From Atrichornis clamosus (taxonomy: Eukaryota > Chordata > Aves > Passeriformes > Menuridae): 64,000 nt of DNA. Below, one piece after another: positions 23,446 through 35,670 of this stretch. Both the position numbers and the translations under genes were made by a program. Location: NCBI GenBank assembly GCA_013400975.1, contig WBMZ01003295.1:248001-312000 (forward strand). The letters run 5' to 3'. The notes below the pieces were generated by a model. It was given only the letters and a program-made list of their open reading frames with translations. It ran no database searches and had not been told where the DNA came from. The first letter of the stretch is position 1. Each line of letters starts with the position of its first letter.

Positions 23446-26400
23446 GTAAGTCTGTGCATTCATATTTCACATTTCTTGACTGGGCTATTGTCAGTATCAC
23501 CATTTTTCCTGGTAGTAACATCCAACTGTTTAAATGTCCTTTGGTTTACTGGGTCTGTCACTGCTACAGTCACAACATCAGAAAAGGTTTTGTTATTCTT
23601 TTGGAAAAGCTAATCTTAGAGCAGAAGCAATACTGGTGTGCAAGTTAGCATGGCAGAATCCATCAGATTTAGGGCAATTTCATTAAAAAAAAATAAATCA
23701 CAGGTAAGTGATAAATGAGGATCCACCTCTTGGTAATCTTGGAGTAGCTTTGCGAAAGAGACCTAATCTGTGAATATTAGCAGTTTGGTTCCTGAGGGAC
23801 TGGACCCACGCATCAAAAAGTAACACATATTGATGTGTGTTTTCAGTCTGTGCCTGTGGAAAGCTGAACAACTGCACTGAGCCCAGCCAAGTCCTTACAT
23901 GGGGAATAACAGTGATGAGTCTTCATTAAACCACTTGGAAGGAGAGAGCTGCTCTGCTGTAACATAACGTGCTTAAGGAAAGAAGAGTCAATGGGTCCAA
24001 TCACAGGATCTTTCCCCACCCTGAAAAGCAGTTTAATTTTAGCTTCTAGATAAAACCCCAAGAGCTTGTATCTATTCTTTCCCTGTTTTACAAGAAGAAA
24101 ATTAAATATGCATCAAAACGCTGTGTGTTTGCAGAGGAACGTGGGAGGGTTGTGCAGAGGAGCACAGGGGAGAGTTTGTTTATTCCCTTCCAGATTTAAA
24201 AGGAAGATACCTGGTTTCTGCAGGAGCTTGTAGATGCATATCCCCTCTACCCCCGGGTAAGGAGGGTGCTGCAGCTGACTCACATATTAGCAGTGAATGC
24301 CCTGTGAATGTGGGCACTTGGTTATGACAACTGACACAGCAATAAGATGTGGAAATTTGTTGCTTGGAAAAGCTGAGCTGTTGTTCAACTCGAGGAGAGT
24401 GGGGGGGAGAGCACTCCAAGTGCAGCTTATAGGTAAAAATGAGTTTGTGCCGTTGGCACCAGACTGAGTGCCTGCAGAGATGGTGTGAGCAGGCGTTGGA
24501 GCTGCTAAGGGTGAGAGCAGGTCTGAGCACTGGGCTTGCAAGGGGTGAGGAGACCAACACCACGGAGCACAGGCAGAGAAGGCAATTGCTCTTCTGAATT
24601 TGTCCTGCTTCTTCCTCACCCTGGATGGGCACTGCAGGGAGAACAGCTGGATCTCTCAGTAAAGGCCAGATGCTCCCTGAAGAAGCAGTTATCTCCATCT
24701 CTGCTTCACTCCCCTTGCTTGCAATGCAAGTGGCCTACAGCTACAGTGTTTGGGGTGCTCTGCATGGGACTAAGGCTGCCTTTCCCTTTTTATGGACCCT
24801 GAGTGACAGGCTGTCACAAAGTAGCCTGGAGTCAAGTGGCACCTCTGTCCCCGTGCTGGCTGTGGCAAGGTGAGGTGGTGGAGCTCGTGTCAGTCTCGGC
24901 ATGACTGCTCTGCAGCCCCGCAGAGTGGGGCTGTCTCTGTGATCCTGGGGCTGTCCTCTGAAGGACTGTACATCCTGCAATGGTTTTCCTAATATTTCTT
25001 TAGATGCTTTTTTCTGGAGACAACACTTGCTGGCCACGATGACCAGTTTCACCAGCCATCCATATTTGCTGAACTCTGGATAACAGAGTTTGCCACTCTT
25101 TGTAATTAGTTCAGTGTATTCCTCTGCAGCCTTTTGGGGTCACAGCTTCCCACAGCCCCCCTCCAACCTCCTGCAGCTCACAGCAGCTTCTGCAGGAGAT
25201 GTGCAAGAATATTTCCCTTGGTACAACCTCTCTGCAAGCTAAGGCTCAGAGGTTTCCAGAGCCAGAGGAAATATCTTTGTATTTAATATCCCTAGGGATC
25301 TCTTTTTCACCATTTTCTCTTTGATATCCTGGACTTTAATTTATTGATTTGTTGAAATTCAGCCTATTCATGGCTTTACCTGTTACAGCTCCAAGGAACA
25401 GTGGAAGCATCAGTCTGCCGCTTTCAAGTCTCACAGCAGGTGCTGTGCACAGCCCTCTGCAGAAAAATGAAAATCTTACTCTTTCCATTTTTGTCAGAAA
25501 CCCAGGAAGGGGCCCTGAGCCCTGGACAGGCTGCTAAAAACACCAGTCCACAGATTCCCAAAATATTTTACCCTGCTAACATGGCTCTGTGGTCTCCACA
25601 CCTGCAGAGGTTCCTGTTTGGCAGCGACTTTGCTGTTTCTAATTAAGCGGCTGAGATGGATCATTATCCAGTGCTGTGTGATGGTGGCATACTGGGGAGA
25701 GAGCTCCCAGGGCAGGGAGTGCTGGCAGCTTTACTCAGAACTGGCAAGGCTTGCTTTCCTCAGCTGTGCTAAAGCCACTGCTACAGATCTGTGTAGGAAC
25801 CCTACAGAAATGGGGCAGGGGAAAATCTGAAGAAAACTTCAGCTCTTGTTTTCTAGTTTAAAGAACATCTGATTTAACTTTTTCCCAGCAGAGAGCAGAT
25901 GATTAGTGGGTCACCTAAAAGGCAAAGGAAGGGATTGTAAGATTAAGGAATAGTCTCATTTAATGTGCAGTCAAGAAGTCATAAATTTGGAAATCTTTTC
26001 AGCATCTTGATTTTTAATTTTCCCCAGCATGGTAAAAATGGCATGTATTGTGTTAAAGCAACGTGGCTGGTTCAGACACGGTAACTATGGAGCCTGATCG
26101 GGTGAATTTAAGAGCATCTCCCTCCTCCCCCTTCCTTCCAAAGCTTCTCCACATAAATTCTTAATTCATGTAAAATTGGATGTTCTTGCTGCAAGATGCT
26201 AAACCACGTTATTGCCCCTGCCATGTTCAGGTACTTGTATTTAGGTGATTTGAGTCAGTGCCTACAAGTACTAAAAGGCTGCTAATGAAGCAGCTCTTGC
26301 TTGTTAAAACACATCTTGGTCTTCTGCTCCAGAGAAGTGAGATTCTGTCTATAATGTGAGTTAAGTCCCCAACCTTTTCCCCAGTGATAATATCAAGCAG

Positions 26401-26589
26401 TTGGATTTACAACTACCTACATGATAAACTCAGAAAATGGTCTGCATAAGATACCTGGAAATTATGAACACACTGGAGGTATCTGGATAAACTGGCAAAT
26501 GATCTGAAAAAGGGAGAAGGGCTGGGCTGTAACCTGACAGTGAATAACTCAGCTCTAGTCATGCTTTGCAGGGCCATGGCTGTTAGTCA

Positions 26590-26850
26590 TTCAAAATAAT
26601 CTTTTTCTTTTGTGTAGGAGTGTTTTTCCTTTCTCTGCTAATAAATCCACCTACTGTCTTGTAATCCTCCCAGTCCCAGTAAACAATACTTAATCATTTA
26701 ATTGGCATGTGCTGGGAAAACGGAGGCATCTTGTTTTAGGCTGGTGCAGCAGAGCTGTCAATCATCTGAGTTATCTACTGTGTACTTAATCCTCTCATTA
26801 GAAAGCTGCTAATCAATTAAATAGCCCAAGATTCTCTTTGAAAGATTAAG
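26590..26850. promoter_or_regulatory. Candidate intronic enhancer with PBX/MEIS and homeodomain sites
   Basis: An AT-rich, repeat-free block. It contains CTGTCAATCA (26755-26764), whose minus strand is TGATTGACAG, the classical composite PBX-MEIS/PREP site. Nearby are several TAAT cores ('cttaatcatttaattgg', 'acttaatcc', 'gctaatcaattaaatag') and an 'aaacaata' FOX-like word. Such clustering is typical of conserved developmental enhancers, but conservation cannot be judged from one sequence. Confidence 0.3.
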
Positions 26851-27371
26851 ACAGTTTTATTTTCACAGAAGAGCCTAACAGCCAATGATTCATTATTGAT
26901 ATGTAGCTTCCCCAAAACTGATGTTTTATCTGGAAATCTCCAACTCACTGCCGCTACCCAACCCCCATGCCCTGAGTGTAACTAAATGCAGAGTGCATCC
27001 AGCTTTAATCTGTGGTGTAATCGGGTTGGATTTGCCATAATTATTAGCTTTAGTTCATGGAAATGACTATCAGTTTGACTATCCATGGGTCTGACTTGCC
27101 AGGCAGTGGGCATTAGGAGATTTACTCTGGACCTCTGCCCTGGAAGAGGAGAGGTGCAAAAGAAAATATGCCAAAAACTCGGCATATGGTTATAAAATGC
27201 CTACAGAAAATGGCAGGAGGAGCTGGCAGTGGTGCAGTATTTCACTTGATAGTGACCAGTGATGGGTTAGTATTGTCCTTCAGTCAACTTGGCACCTTCC
27301 TATTGCTGCTGTTCTTGTGGCTTCTGTACCAGGAACTGGCCCAAACTGTTGTGGTTGTCCCTTGAATTTAT

Positions 27372-27414
27372 CATATCTAGAGAAGGTCTAGAGACCTTCA
27401 TATCTAGAGAAGGT
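27372..27414. repeat. 27-bp-period partial tandem duplication with inverted repeat
   Basis: The word catatctagagaaggt occurs at 27372 and again at 27399. Between them the arms GAAGGTCT (27382-27389) and AGACCTTC (27392-27399) form an inverted repeat with a 2-nt spacer. It looks like a local slippage duplication. Confidence 0.8.
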
Positions 27415-28139
27415 GTCTAGAAGATGGGAATGAAGCCATTCAGCACATGCTGTCTTGAATAGCTTCTGTTGTGATCAAAAATGAAATACAATGAAGTGTG
27501 GAGAAATCTGGAGTACGAATGCTGAGAGGAGGTTTCAGTTTTCGGCTGATCTGAATGATCAGCTGAAGGTCTGTAGAGGACGTAGCAGAGCAAACAAAGG
27601 AAGAAAAGGAAGCATGAATGAAGCAGGAACTGGTGGTTGGAAAGGGCTTCTTGGTTAAGAGCCATGGAGAGCAATGGCATTGTGCCCATTCCTATCCCAG
27701 TAGGGCTTGTCCTTTAAATAGCTGCACACAGATATCTGTTAGTCACTTAAGAGCTCATTAAAGGAGATTTATGCTGCTATTCTTTGTAAGGAAAGGTCTG
27801 CACATCCCAGTGTTACAAACCTCATAGCAAATTACCCTCCAGCCCGTGGGGGCACATAGAGAGGCGCCGACAAGCAGGGAACACCTTTGCACATCAGCAT
27901 CATAACAAACTGGCCAAGGAGCCTGGTCAGCTGGGAGTGGGGTTGTGCCCTTGTGGGTAGAGCAAGCTCTGTTCTTACACACAAACCAGCAGTGCTGCTC
28001 TGCCTGGTGGCTTTGTGGCTGCAGCACTGGTGTCACTGCTGCCCCTTGGCGTGGGGAGCTCACACGCTTCAAAAGCTGGAAAAAGGCAGCAAAATAAAAC
28101 CGAGCAAATGAAAAGGCACATCTCTCAGCCCCACCTTGA

Positions 28140-28184
28140 AATGTTCAAGAACACATGTTCTTCATAATGTTCAAGAAGACACAT
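28140..28184. repeat. 26-bp-period imperfect tandem duplication
   Basis: aatgttcaagaacacat (28140-28156) is followed by aatgttcaagaagacacat (28166-28184). The first copy overlaps the inverted arms AAGAACA/TGTTCTT with a 2-nt spacer. This resembles a steroid-receptor element but has the wrong spacing. Confidence 0.75.
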
Positions 28185-29911
28185 CAGACATGTCACCTGA
28201 GTAGAAATCAGTCTTGTTGATCACCAGTACACAAAGAGCTGAGGTTTCTCCTATGGATCGTATCTCTTGATGAAGGAAGGGTGGTGGGAGAGGAGGGAAA
28301 GTCCTGGGCCTTCAGCACAGGGAGAAGGGTGAATGAGTCCTGGTGTAGTGAGTCTCCAAAAGAACACGTGGGTGAAGCTACCTGCAATTTCCAGACCTTC
28401 ACAAATGCTGTGTGCCTGCCCTCAGTGTCTCGTTTGTAGGCAGAGACTGTTTCTCAGAGGACTGAGGATCTGGGAAATTTGCAGGATGTTTAGTGGTAAT
28501 AGATCTCAAAGTCTCACCCACCCTTTTCAGACCCCACTTGCAGAAATTATTTTGATCACTTCTAGTGAACCTAGAAAAGGAAGAAATGGGTGTTTTTTTT
28601 ATGGATGTGCTTAGAACTCAAATTCATAGCAACAAGACTCAGGTCACTGGGTAAATGTTTCCTTTTCCTCCTTTCACTCTGAGAGTGCCTCTTGCTGAGC
28701 TTGAATTATTAGCACAGAAATTGGGCCAAAATGGGGTGAAAACGCTTCTTCAGTTCTGTGTGCAGGAGTACAGAGAAATGCACAGAGAGATGGGTGGAGA
28801 AAATTATCATTGGTAAGCAGATGGCCCAAAGATCCCACTTTTACCATGGTAATTGTCCAGAAGTTGTTTTTAAGACTTGAAATGCTTATCTTCCCCCCTT
28901 CCCCCAAGAACTTGAGGCCCTTTTAGAAAACACACTTGCACAGGACTTGAATGGTGGTAAGCAACTGGGATGTCAATAACAGAGCATTCAGGGCATCAAG
29001 GAAGAAAAATTAAGGCATTGTAACTTTGGGTGCTTTATCGGATCTTAAAAAGATGCCAAGCTAGGGCTGTGATACCTCCATTTAAATATATATTATGCCA
29101 GAATAAAAGGACCCTTAACACCCAATACACCTCCTGTTGCACATATAACTCTTCCTTCCAGAGTCACAAGTCTGCACCTATTGTGAATTGTGCTTTTACT
29201 GTGAGCTCCTGGGTGTTTTGCAGTCCCTGCCAGAATGGGCTATCACTCATCAAACCCACTTATTTGCAGAGCCAGGTAATTGCCTTCTGCATGGCTACTG
29301 CTCCTCACACACTGGGAAAACCTTGAGCTATTCATATCCTGCTGGTGCATCTAAATTAAATCATTAGTTCTCGGTGAGAATATTTATAATTCTTGCATAA
29401 CAAAAGCAGTATTAGCAACCACCCACATGTAGGTAGAAAAATTCAGTGATGAATCAGGTTTTCTGAGTATGGATAAATCTGATAGGCTCTTCTATGGCCA
29501 GATGACCAGTCTAAATGTATTTATCTTTTTTTTTAAGTAAATAAAAAAAGATTTGCATTTAGATAGTCTAGATTTCATGTGACAATCAAAAAGCACCTTG
29601 TAAGACTGCGCAATGACCTTTATTTACAAGGAGAAAGTTTGAATCTCAGTTATTTGGACTCCTGTATCATTCTAGGCTCTCTCAGTCACCCTTCCAAGTC
29701 CTTGCTAAGTTCACAGCACCTGGTTTGGAAGGGATGACATCTGCTTAAATTGGGGCATGCTGTTCCCAAAATAATAACCAAACCTAGCCACCAAATGATG
29801 AATTTTGAGATAATGCAGGAATTGTGAGAGGTGGTTGCTGGCCATGCTCTTCAGGCTGTCACTAGATGTCTCCAGTACTTCTGTCCACCCTTTATCACTA
29901 TGAACCTAGGA

Positions 29912-29936
29912 GAAGATTCTATGATTCTGTGATTTG
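29912..29936 (+). mobile_element. CR1 LINE 3'-terminal remnant
   Basis: Two tandem 8-mers, ATTCTATG (29916-29923) and ATTCTGTG (29924-29931), followed by ATTTGATTT, are the terminal microsatellite of a sense-oriented CR1. The upstream sequence no longer resembles CR1, so it is either a very short insertion or an old decayed copy. Confidence 0.6.
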
Positions 29937-30141
29937 ATTTTCATCATTGACTGGCTTGAAAGGGCACTTCCCAGCTGCTCATGCCCTTTCAGGGCTGCTA
30001 TTTTCATTCTTCAAATATATGAGGGTATCTGGTGCATGCTGTGTGCAGCAGAAGTGAAGAGCTGGGAGGTTTTTAGGGCCTGTTTTTCTTCTCCTGTCAT
30101 TTCCTGTTAGCAAATTCATGTTAGAATCAAAGATTGGATTC

Positions 30142-30158
30142 TTTTTTTTTTTTTTTTT
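30142..30158. repeat. Poly(T) run
   Basis: A run of about 17 T residues. No retrocopy is recognisable next to it on either strand. Confidence 0.85.
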
Positions 30159-33040
30159 GTCTGGACTACCTCAGTTCTCCAGAGCAGGCCTTGAATTGGG
30201 TGCACTGGGTTAGCACTTGGTTAACAACTGCACCCTCATGCTACAGGCTGAGAGTTATGCAGCAGTCTACCTTTAATCTGGGCCCACAAGTGCTTTGTTG
30301 AGTGCAAGGCTTAAGCCAGAGAAGGTTTGAGCTGGGCAAGCTTTGGATCCAGCCCAGAACCTCCCCTATGAACTGAAGCCAATGATGTGGGCAGCACGTG
30401 AACTTTTATTTTCACAACAGAAATGCCCATATCCCACCTGTTTCTGCACAGCATCAATTTGTGGCCCATCACTGTCTAAAATTGTTATTCCTGTCCCGTT
30501 CCTAAAGCTTTTTCCTGCTGAGAGAACAGGCAACCCAAATAGAAAGTACTGTGAGATCCTTCAGGGATGGTGGTCAATGGAGGCACTACAGGTCTCAGTG
30601 TGAACACGGTGTGCAGGGAATGGGATCGGGGAGGTTAGAAAGAGCTGGGAATGTTCCTCTGTTTAAACAGAGTGCAGCTGGCTTGCAGACACTTCTGCTG
30701 ATATCTGATAGCTCAGGTGCCTGACTGGTATTGTGCAGAATGCCCTTTCCTCTTCGTTCAAGGTACATTGCAGTGCTGGTGGCCATCTCCTGTGTCCTTG
30801 CCCTTTTGCTGTAAAACCTGCAGCTAGAATACCAAACCTGACTTACAGAAAAAATTTTAAAATCAGCTTTACCTGATTTTTGGCCTCCTTCAGGTGTACT
30901 TGCTGCCTGTGGTCCTTGCTGCCTTGGGACTGAAAAACATATTCAACCACACGCTGGCCCACCCCAGGCTGTGCTGGCAGCTCCTGGCTGCCCTTTGTGC
31001 CCAGCACCCTCCCTTCTCATGGCTGCTGAGCCTTTCTTTCCACTCTTTCTCAAAAATTCAGCTGCTGAGTGAAACCCATGGTAAAAGTCATTAACTGCTG
31101 TAACTTTCAAGGCTTCCTGACATTTCTGCATTGGCAATAAATGGATTTGAACCTCAGAATCAGTCAGATACCTCAGCACACAGGCTTTCACACTTTCATA
31201 TTAGGCTACACCTCAGACCATTAGAAACTCAGATGGTGCTGCTGACCTGAATGATCATCTTCTCTTCCTACGAGCACTCTCTGGGCAGAAGTATCAGCCC
31301 TTGGGCCACTGCTGACCTCTGCTCTCTGCTAGACCCCACTCATAGGGCTCAGATGTGGAGGAGCAGACTAGATCAGACCTTTTGCATTGGAAACCCCCCA
31401 CCAGTCTGCCCCTTGCCTGGATTTCCAGTCTGCCCCATCAATTGAGCCTTGTTGCTGTGTGTGTTCGTCCCTGTTAGAGGTTCAGACCCACCTGCCCAGG
31501 AGCATCCTCCTGTGGTTCACCAAACCTCCTGCACCCAGGAGCTGTTGCTGCCTGAGCTCAGTACGTGCTGATGGGCAGGGCGAGGAGAGGTCCGTGTTTG
31601 GGCTCTGCTTCCTGCAGTCGTGGTGCATTGGGCGGGGGGGCAGCAGAGCTGTGTTCAGCCTTTAGGGTGGGTTCTCTGTGTGTGCTGGGGCCTGTGCATT
31701 TCCACAGGCAATGCTCTTTTCCTGCTGTGTCCGTTCTCTCACTCCGCTCCTCCTTCCAATTCCGTTAGTACAGAGAGTTAGAGACAGCAGCATGTGAGGG
31801 CCCCCGAGAGGTGCAGGGAGGGGATATTGAGCAGGGGTTACTGCTTTAGCCTGGCAATTTGAGGCTGAACGTTTGATCCAGAGGGCAGCATTTCCAAAGG
31901 CTCCGCTTGGCTTTGAAGTGCACCAATTAAGGTCTGACATGTGATGCAACCCAAAGAAGACGGAGTTTATTTTCTTCTTCTCTTTGTGGATTGGGAAATG
32001 TGGGTTTTCTTCTGCAAGCCTCATTAGAGGCTTCAGGCTGGACAGGAGTAAATGGGATATATTATTGTAAAAGATTTAACGACCATGTTGCAAGTTGTGG
32101 AGAGTGGGAGTAAGGGATCATGGTTTTCCAAGGAGACTCTGAAAAGCTGCTCAATTAGCCAGGAGGATTTTAAAAGATGTTTCTTTCCAGAGCCAAAGTT
32201 GAGAGATTTAATTGGGGGCTGCACATCAAATGTGTGTACATGGCATGATGACAGCCAGCAAAGGGCATGATGAAACATTTATGGAGTTATTACCTACCTG
32301 TACACCCTACCCAACAAATGAAAACTTTATTGGTAGTGCCTTAACAGTGGTGGTTCTTACCCTGGCTTTTCTGGAGCACGGGGATAGTTGACATGGAGAG
32401 ACACAGTTTCAGGTATCCTGAAGGCCATTTTAGTTGAAACATTGTATTCCTGTGTTTTCCTTGTCGATGGGAATCTGCCCTGACATCTCTTCTGAGTTCG
32501 TGTCACAAGCCCTGAACTTATTCCAGGTGCTGGGAACGTCCCTATGGTCTGGCTCACCTTAGTGGGTAGCACACATCAAAGGAGGCAGAAAGGCAAAATA
32601 GCTGGGCATGCTCGACAGGTGACAGCCACGAGCACTTTGTGGGTCTGCCGAGGTTTGGCTGCACCAGGTGCACTCAATACCTGTGGACAAGGACGTGAAT
32701 AGTGCAGGTTTCGAGGGGAATGGGGCACTTCCCCCACCACAGTGAAGCCAGGAGCTTGTGGAGGTGAGATGTAGCTGTGAGCATTGGCCCAACGTCACTG
32801 TGATGCCGTGCTCCTATTTCAGGAGGGCGGGTATCTACAGGAAAGTCTGTTCTGCATGGAAGTGGCTGCACAAGGGAAAGGGAAGGCTCTGGCTACAGTG
32901 GCAAGCCAGGGAAATGATGGTCATTGAGGATTTAACACCTTAGACTTTCTTGATCTATCTCGTTAATATCTCATCTTGCTGTATCTGGGAAACTTTCAAA
33001 GTAGGTACGGCAAATCAATATTTCTCTTGCTAATTTTTTC

Positions 33041-33085
33041 TTTATTGTTGTTTTGTTGGGTTTTGGTTTGGGTTTTGGTTTTTTC
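33041..33085. repeat. T/G-rich low-complexity stretch
   Basis: Irregular TTTTGG/TTGTTG words on the + strand, similar in texture to 15800-15854. Confidence 0.8.
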
Positions 33086-35611
33086 CTACAGATATGCAAT
33101 TTTAAAGTGCTTGGAAAGGACTTTTGCAGCTTGACTGGATGTAGCATTCTGGCAGATTAAACAGGTGCAGCTGACTTCAGGCTTTGGGGGCTCAACTGAT
33201 ACCTGGCAGTGGCCAGGGACACAGCTTGTGTACAGGGACAAGCTCCTAGGCTGGGAGTCAAACTCTACAAAGCGTGTAGCTCCTGTGTAGCTCTCTACCT
33301 CATCAGGCAGCTCTGCTCTCACACGTGACAGGCAAGAAGCTTTCTGCTTTCTTGTGCGTCAAATTTAGGTGAATCTCTACTTTGAGCCTTTTGATTAAAT
33401 CCTTGTGATACCTAGCTTTTCTGCTAGATATTCCTGTGAAGGACCTCAGCTGCAGTTCCCTGTGTTACCTTCCCGCTCCCCTGTATTACCATCTCCACTG
33501 TCCAGGTGTGTCCCTTAACAGGGGGATGCAGGCAGTGTGCAGGGCCTTGCCGGGCTCCGGAGCCAACAGTGCACTCTGCATCTCCCTGCCCTGACATTGT
33601 CCTTGCAAGATCTGGGCACATGTTCTATAACTGAGATTAAACAAAGGCTTGGTTTTGTCCTGCTCCCTTGGTGGGAGTGTGTCAGTGCCACAGGTGTCTC
33701 CCAGCTGCATCCAAAGGCATGGAGTGGCTGTGAGATGACTTTATGCAAAGGTTCTCATCAGTGTTCAATGAATTTTCCATGGAAGTGCTTGTGCACGATG
33801 CTGCCTTTTTGGAGAGATGCTGGAGCCTGGATGTTTAACCTTGTTTTTAACAGGAGCAGTGGTGTGGTTTGTGTGCTCTGGGGTGTTACAAAGGAGAGAC
33901 AAGGTGCAGTGTGACAGTGCACACCCAGGTGGAGGTGACTCCTTAAAATGCCTTTGCCACCACCACAGGCTTCTTGTGTGACCCTCAGCTCATGTTATTT
34001 CTCTTGCTACACCACCTAAATCTCACTAGCAGCTTCTACTGCTACTTTTCTCTCTAGGTAGCAGGACTATCCCATGTTTGCTTTTAAGTTTAATCCCTTG
34101 GAAGTTCCCTCAGAGGAAGAGGAGCAGATCCTCACTGAAGGAAAAGCACTCCTTTTGCTTGCGTGTTATCCTCTGCTCTTGTTGCTGTGGGAACAGGGGA
34201 CAGCACTGGGCTCTGGCATCCTTTTTAATTAGGTATCTTCTGCAGATCAGCTGTATTTATCAAAGATTTTTTATTATAGCTATTAAAATTAAATAAGGCA
34301 AAAATTGAATCCAGAACAAATACACTGCTGCAAGTTATCCTCATGATGTGCTAGCAATTTTTTCCAGACAGTTGTGAGAAAATATGTTCTGGCAGCTTGT
34401 GTCCAGGCAATTGGCCAGAAACAGCTGTAAATCATGTGTATCTTTTTCTTCTTCTGATCTTTCTTACTCTTTCAAAATACCAGATAACATACATTGGAGA
34501 GAAGGGTGTATCTTACTGACTTGCAGTGGGGAAAGGCATGTCTGAAGTTGAAACAATGATACATCCACATCTGTAACTCCCAGCAGGGATAATCTGAGGT
34601 GCAGGAACAGCTGATTATTTTCTTGGGAGGATGTGTTAGCAAAGAGTGAGAATGGATGTTCATGGACATGAGAAGCAGGAGCCTGAGCGTCTTTGGTTTC
34701 ATGGCTGGTTGTCTGCACAGTGGGAAGATGGTGTGTTGCTCTGGAAAAAGTCTGCAATGGTTTCAGAAAGTTTTACAGGTGGAAATAACATTACTTTTCG
34801 AGGGGAATTTCCTCTTGTGTGACCGTGCTGCAGCCTCAGTGCAGAGGGGAAGCCTGTCTGTGTTGGCCAGGTCCCACGGGCCGAGCTGTGTGGAAGGAGG
34901 ATGCGCTGGCCGTGCTCCCGCTGCCCCTCAGCAGGACATTAAAGGGCTGGAACATGCTGGAATCGGGTTCAAGAAACGACTTAGCCTGGGCTTGGGGTTT
35001 GGATCCAAGATCAGTTCCTGCTGCCACACTTCTGCTGTAATTGGATGCTGGTGTTGAGGCCCCCAGCCTGACACAGCACAGACTCGAGTGGCTTTAGCCC
35101 CTTGCTACTCACGGCTTTCAAACCTCAGTCTGTAAGAGCAGCCAGATTTTGAGGCTTTGCTATAATGATCAGAGTGTGTGGCTTTTGGGTGCTTCTGGTG
35201 CTTAACACATACACATGGAGATTCTTTTCCTTAAGCTTTGACTCCAGGAGTCTACAGAACCTATGCTTTAGGCACGTGGTGATTCGGTTTGTGCATTGTT
35301 CTGCTGTGCCAGCAGCAAAGCACGGGTTTGTGCCTGGTCTGCTAATAAAAATAAGTGCACTGGGGCTTCGTTTCCTTTCCAAAGGATTTTCTGTTCATCA
35401 TGGAGATCTTACTTTCCCAGCTGGCTGGTCTGCTGCCTTTCAAACATGCTACACTTTGTTAAGCAAGGCTGCTTTTCCTTCCTCGCCTTTGTAGTACCAT
35501 CAGTTGCTTTGTTTCTTTATACCTCCCTGCCCATTTTAGAAAAAAGGTTGAATTTTAAAAGTTCAAGATTTATGAAAATCGGTGTATTCACATTAATAGG
35601 TTCCTCAATGT

Positions 35612-35670
35612 ATAACAACAACAGTGACAACAATAACAATATAACAACAACAATAATAATAATTAATAAT
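35612..35670. repeat. CAA/TAA trinucleotide-rich simple repeat
   Basis: Imperfect alternation of ACA, ATA and TAA triplets (acaacaacagtgacaaca..., caataataataattaataat). It gives spurious runs of Asn/Thr or Ile/Val in antisense and sense open frames across it. Confidence 0.9.

Noticed and set aside
28146..28160. Glucocorticoid/androgen response element (AGAACA..TGTTCT)
   Set aside because: The arms are perfect but the spacer is 2 nt instead of the required 3, and the site lies in a small tandem duplication.
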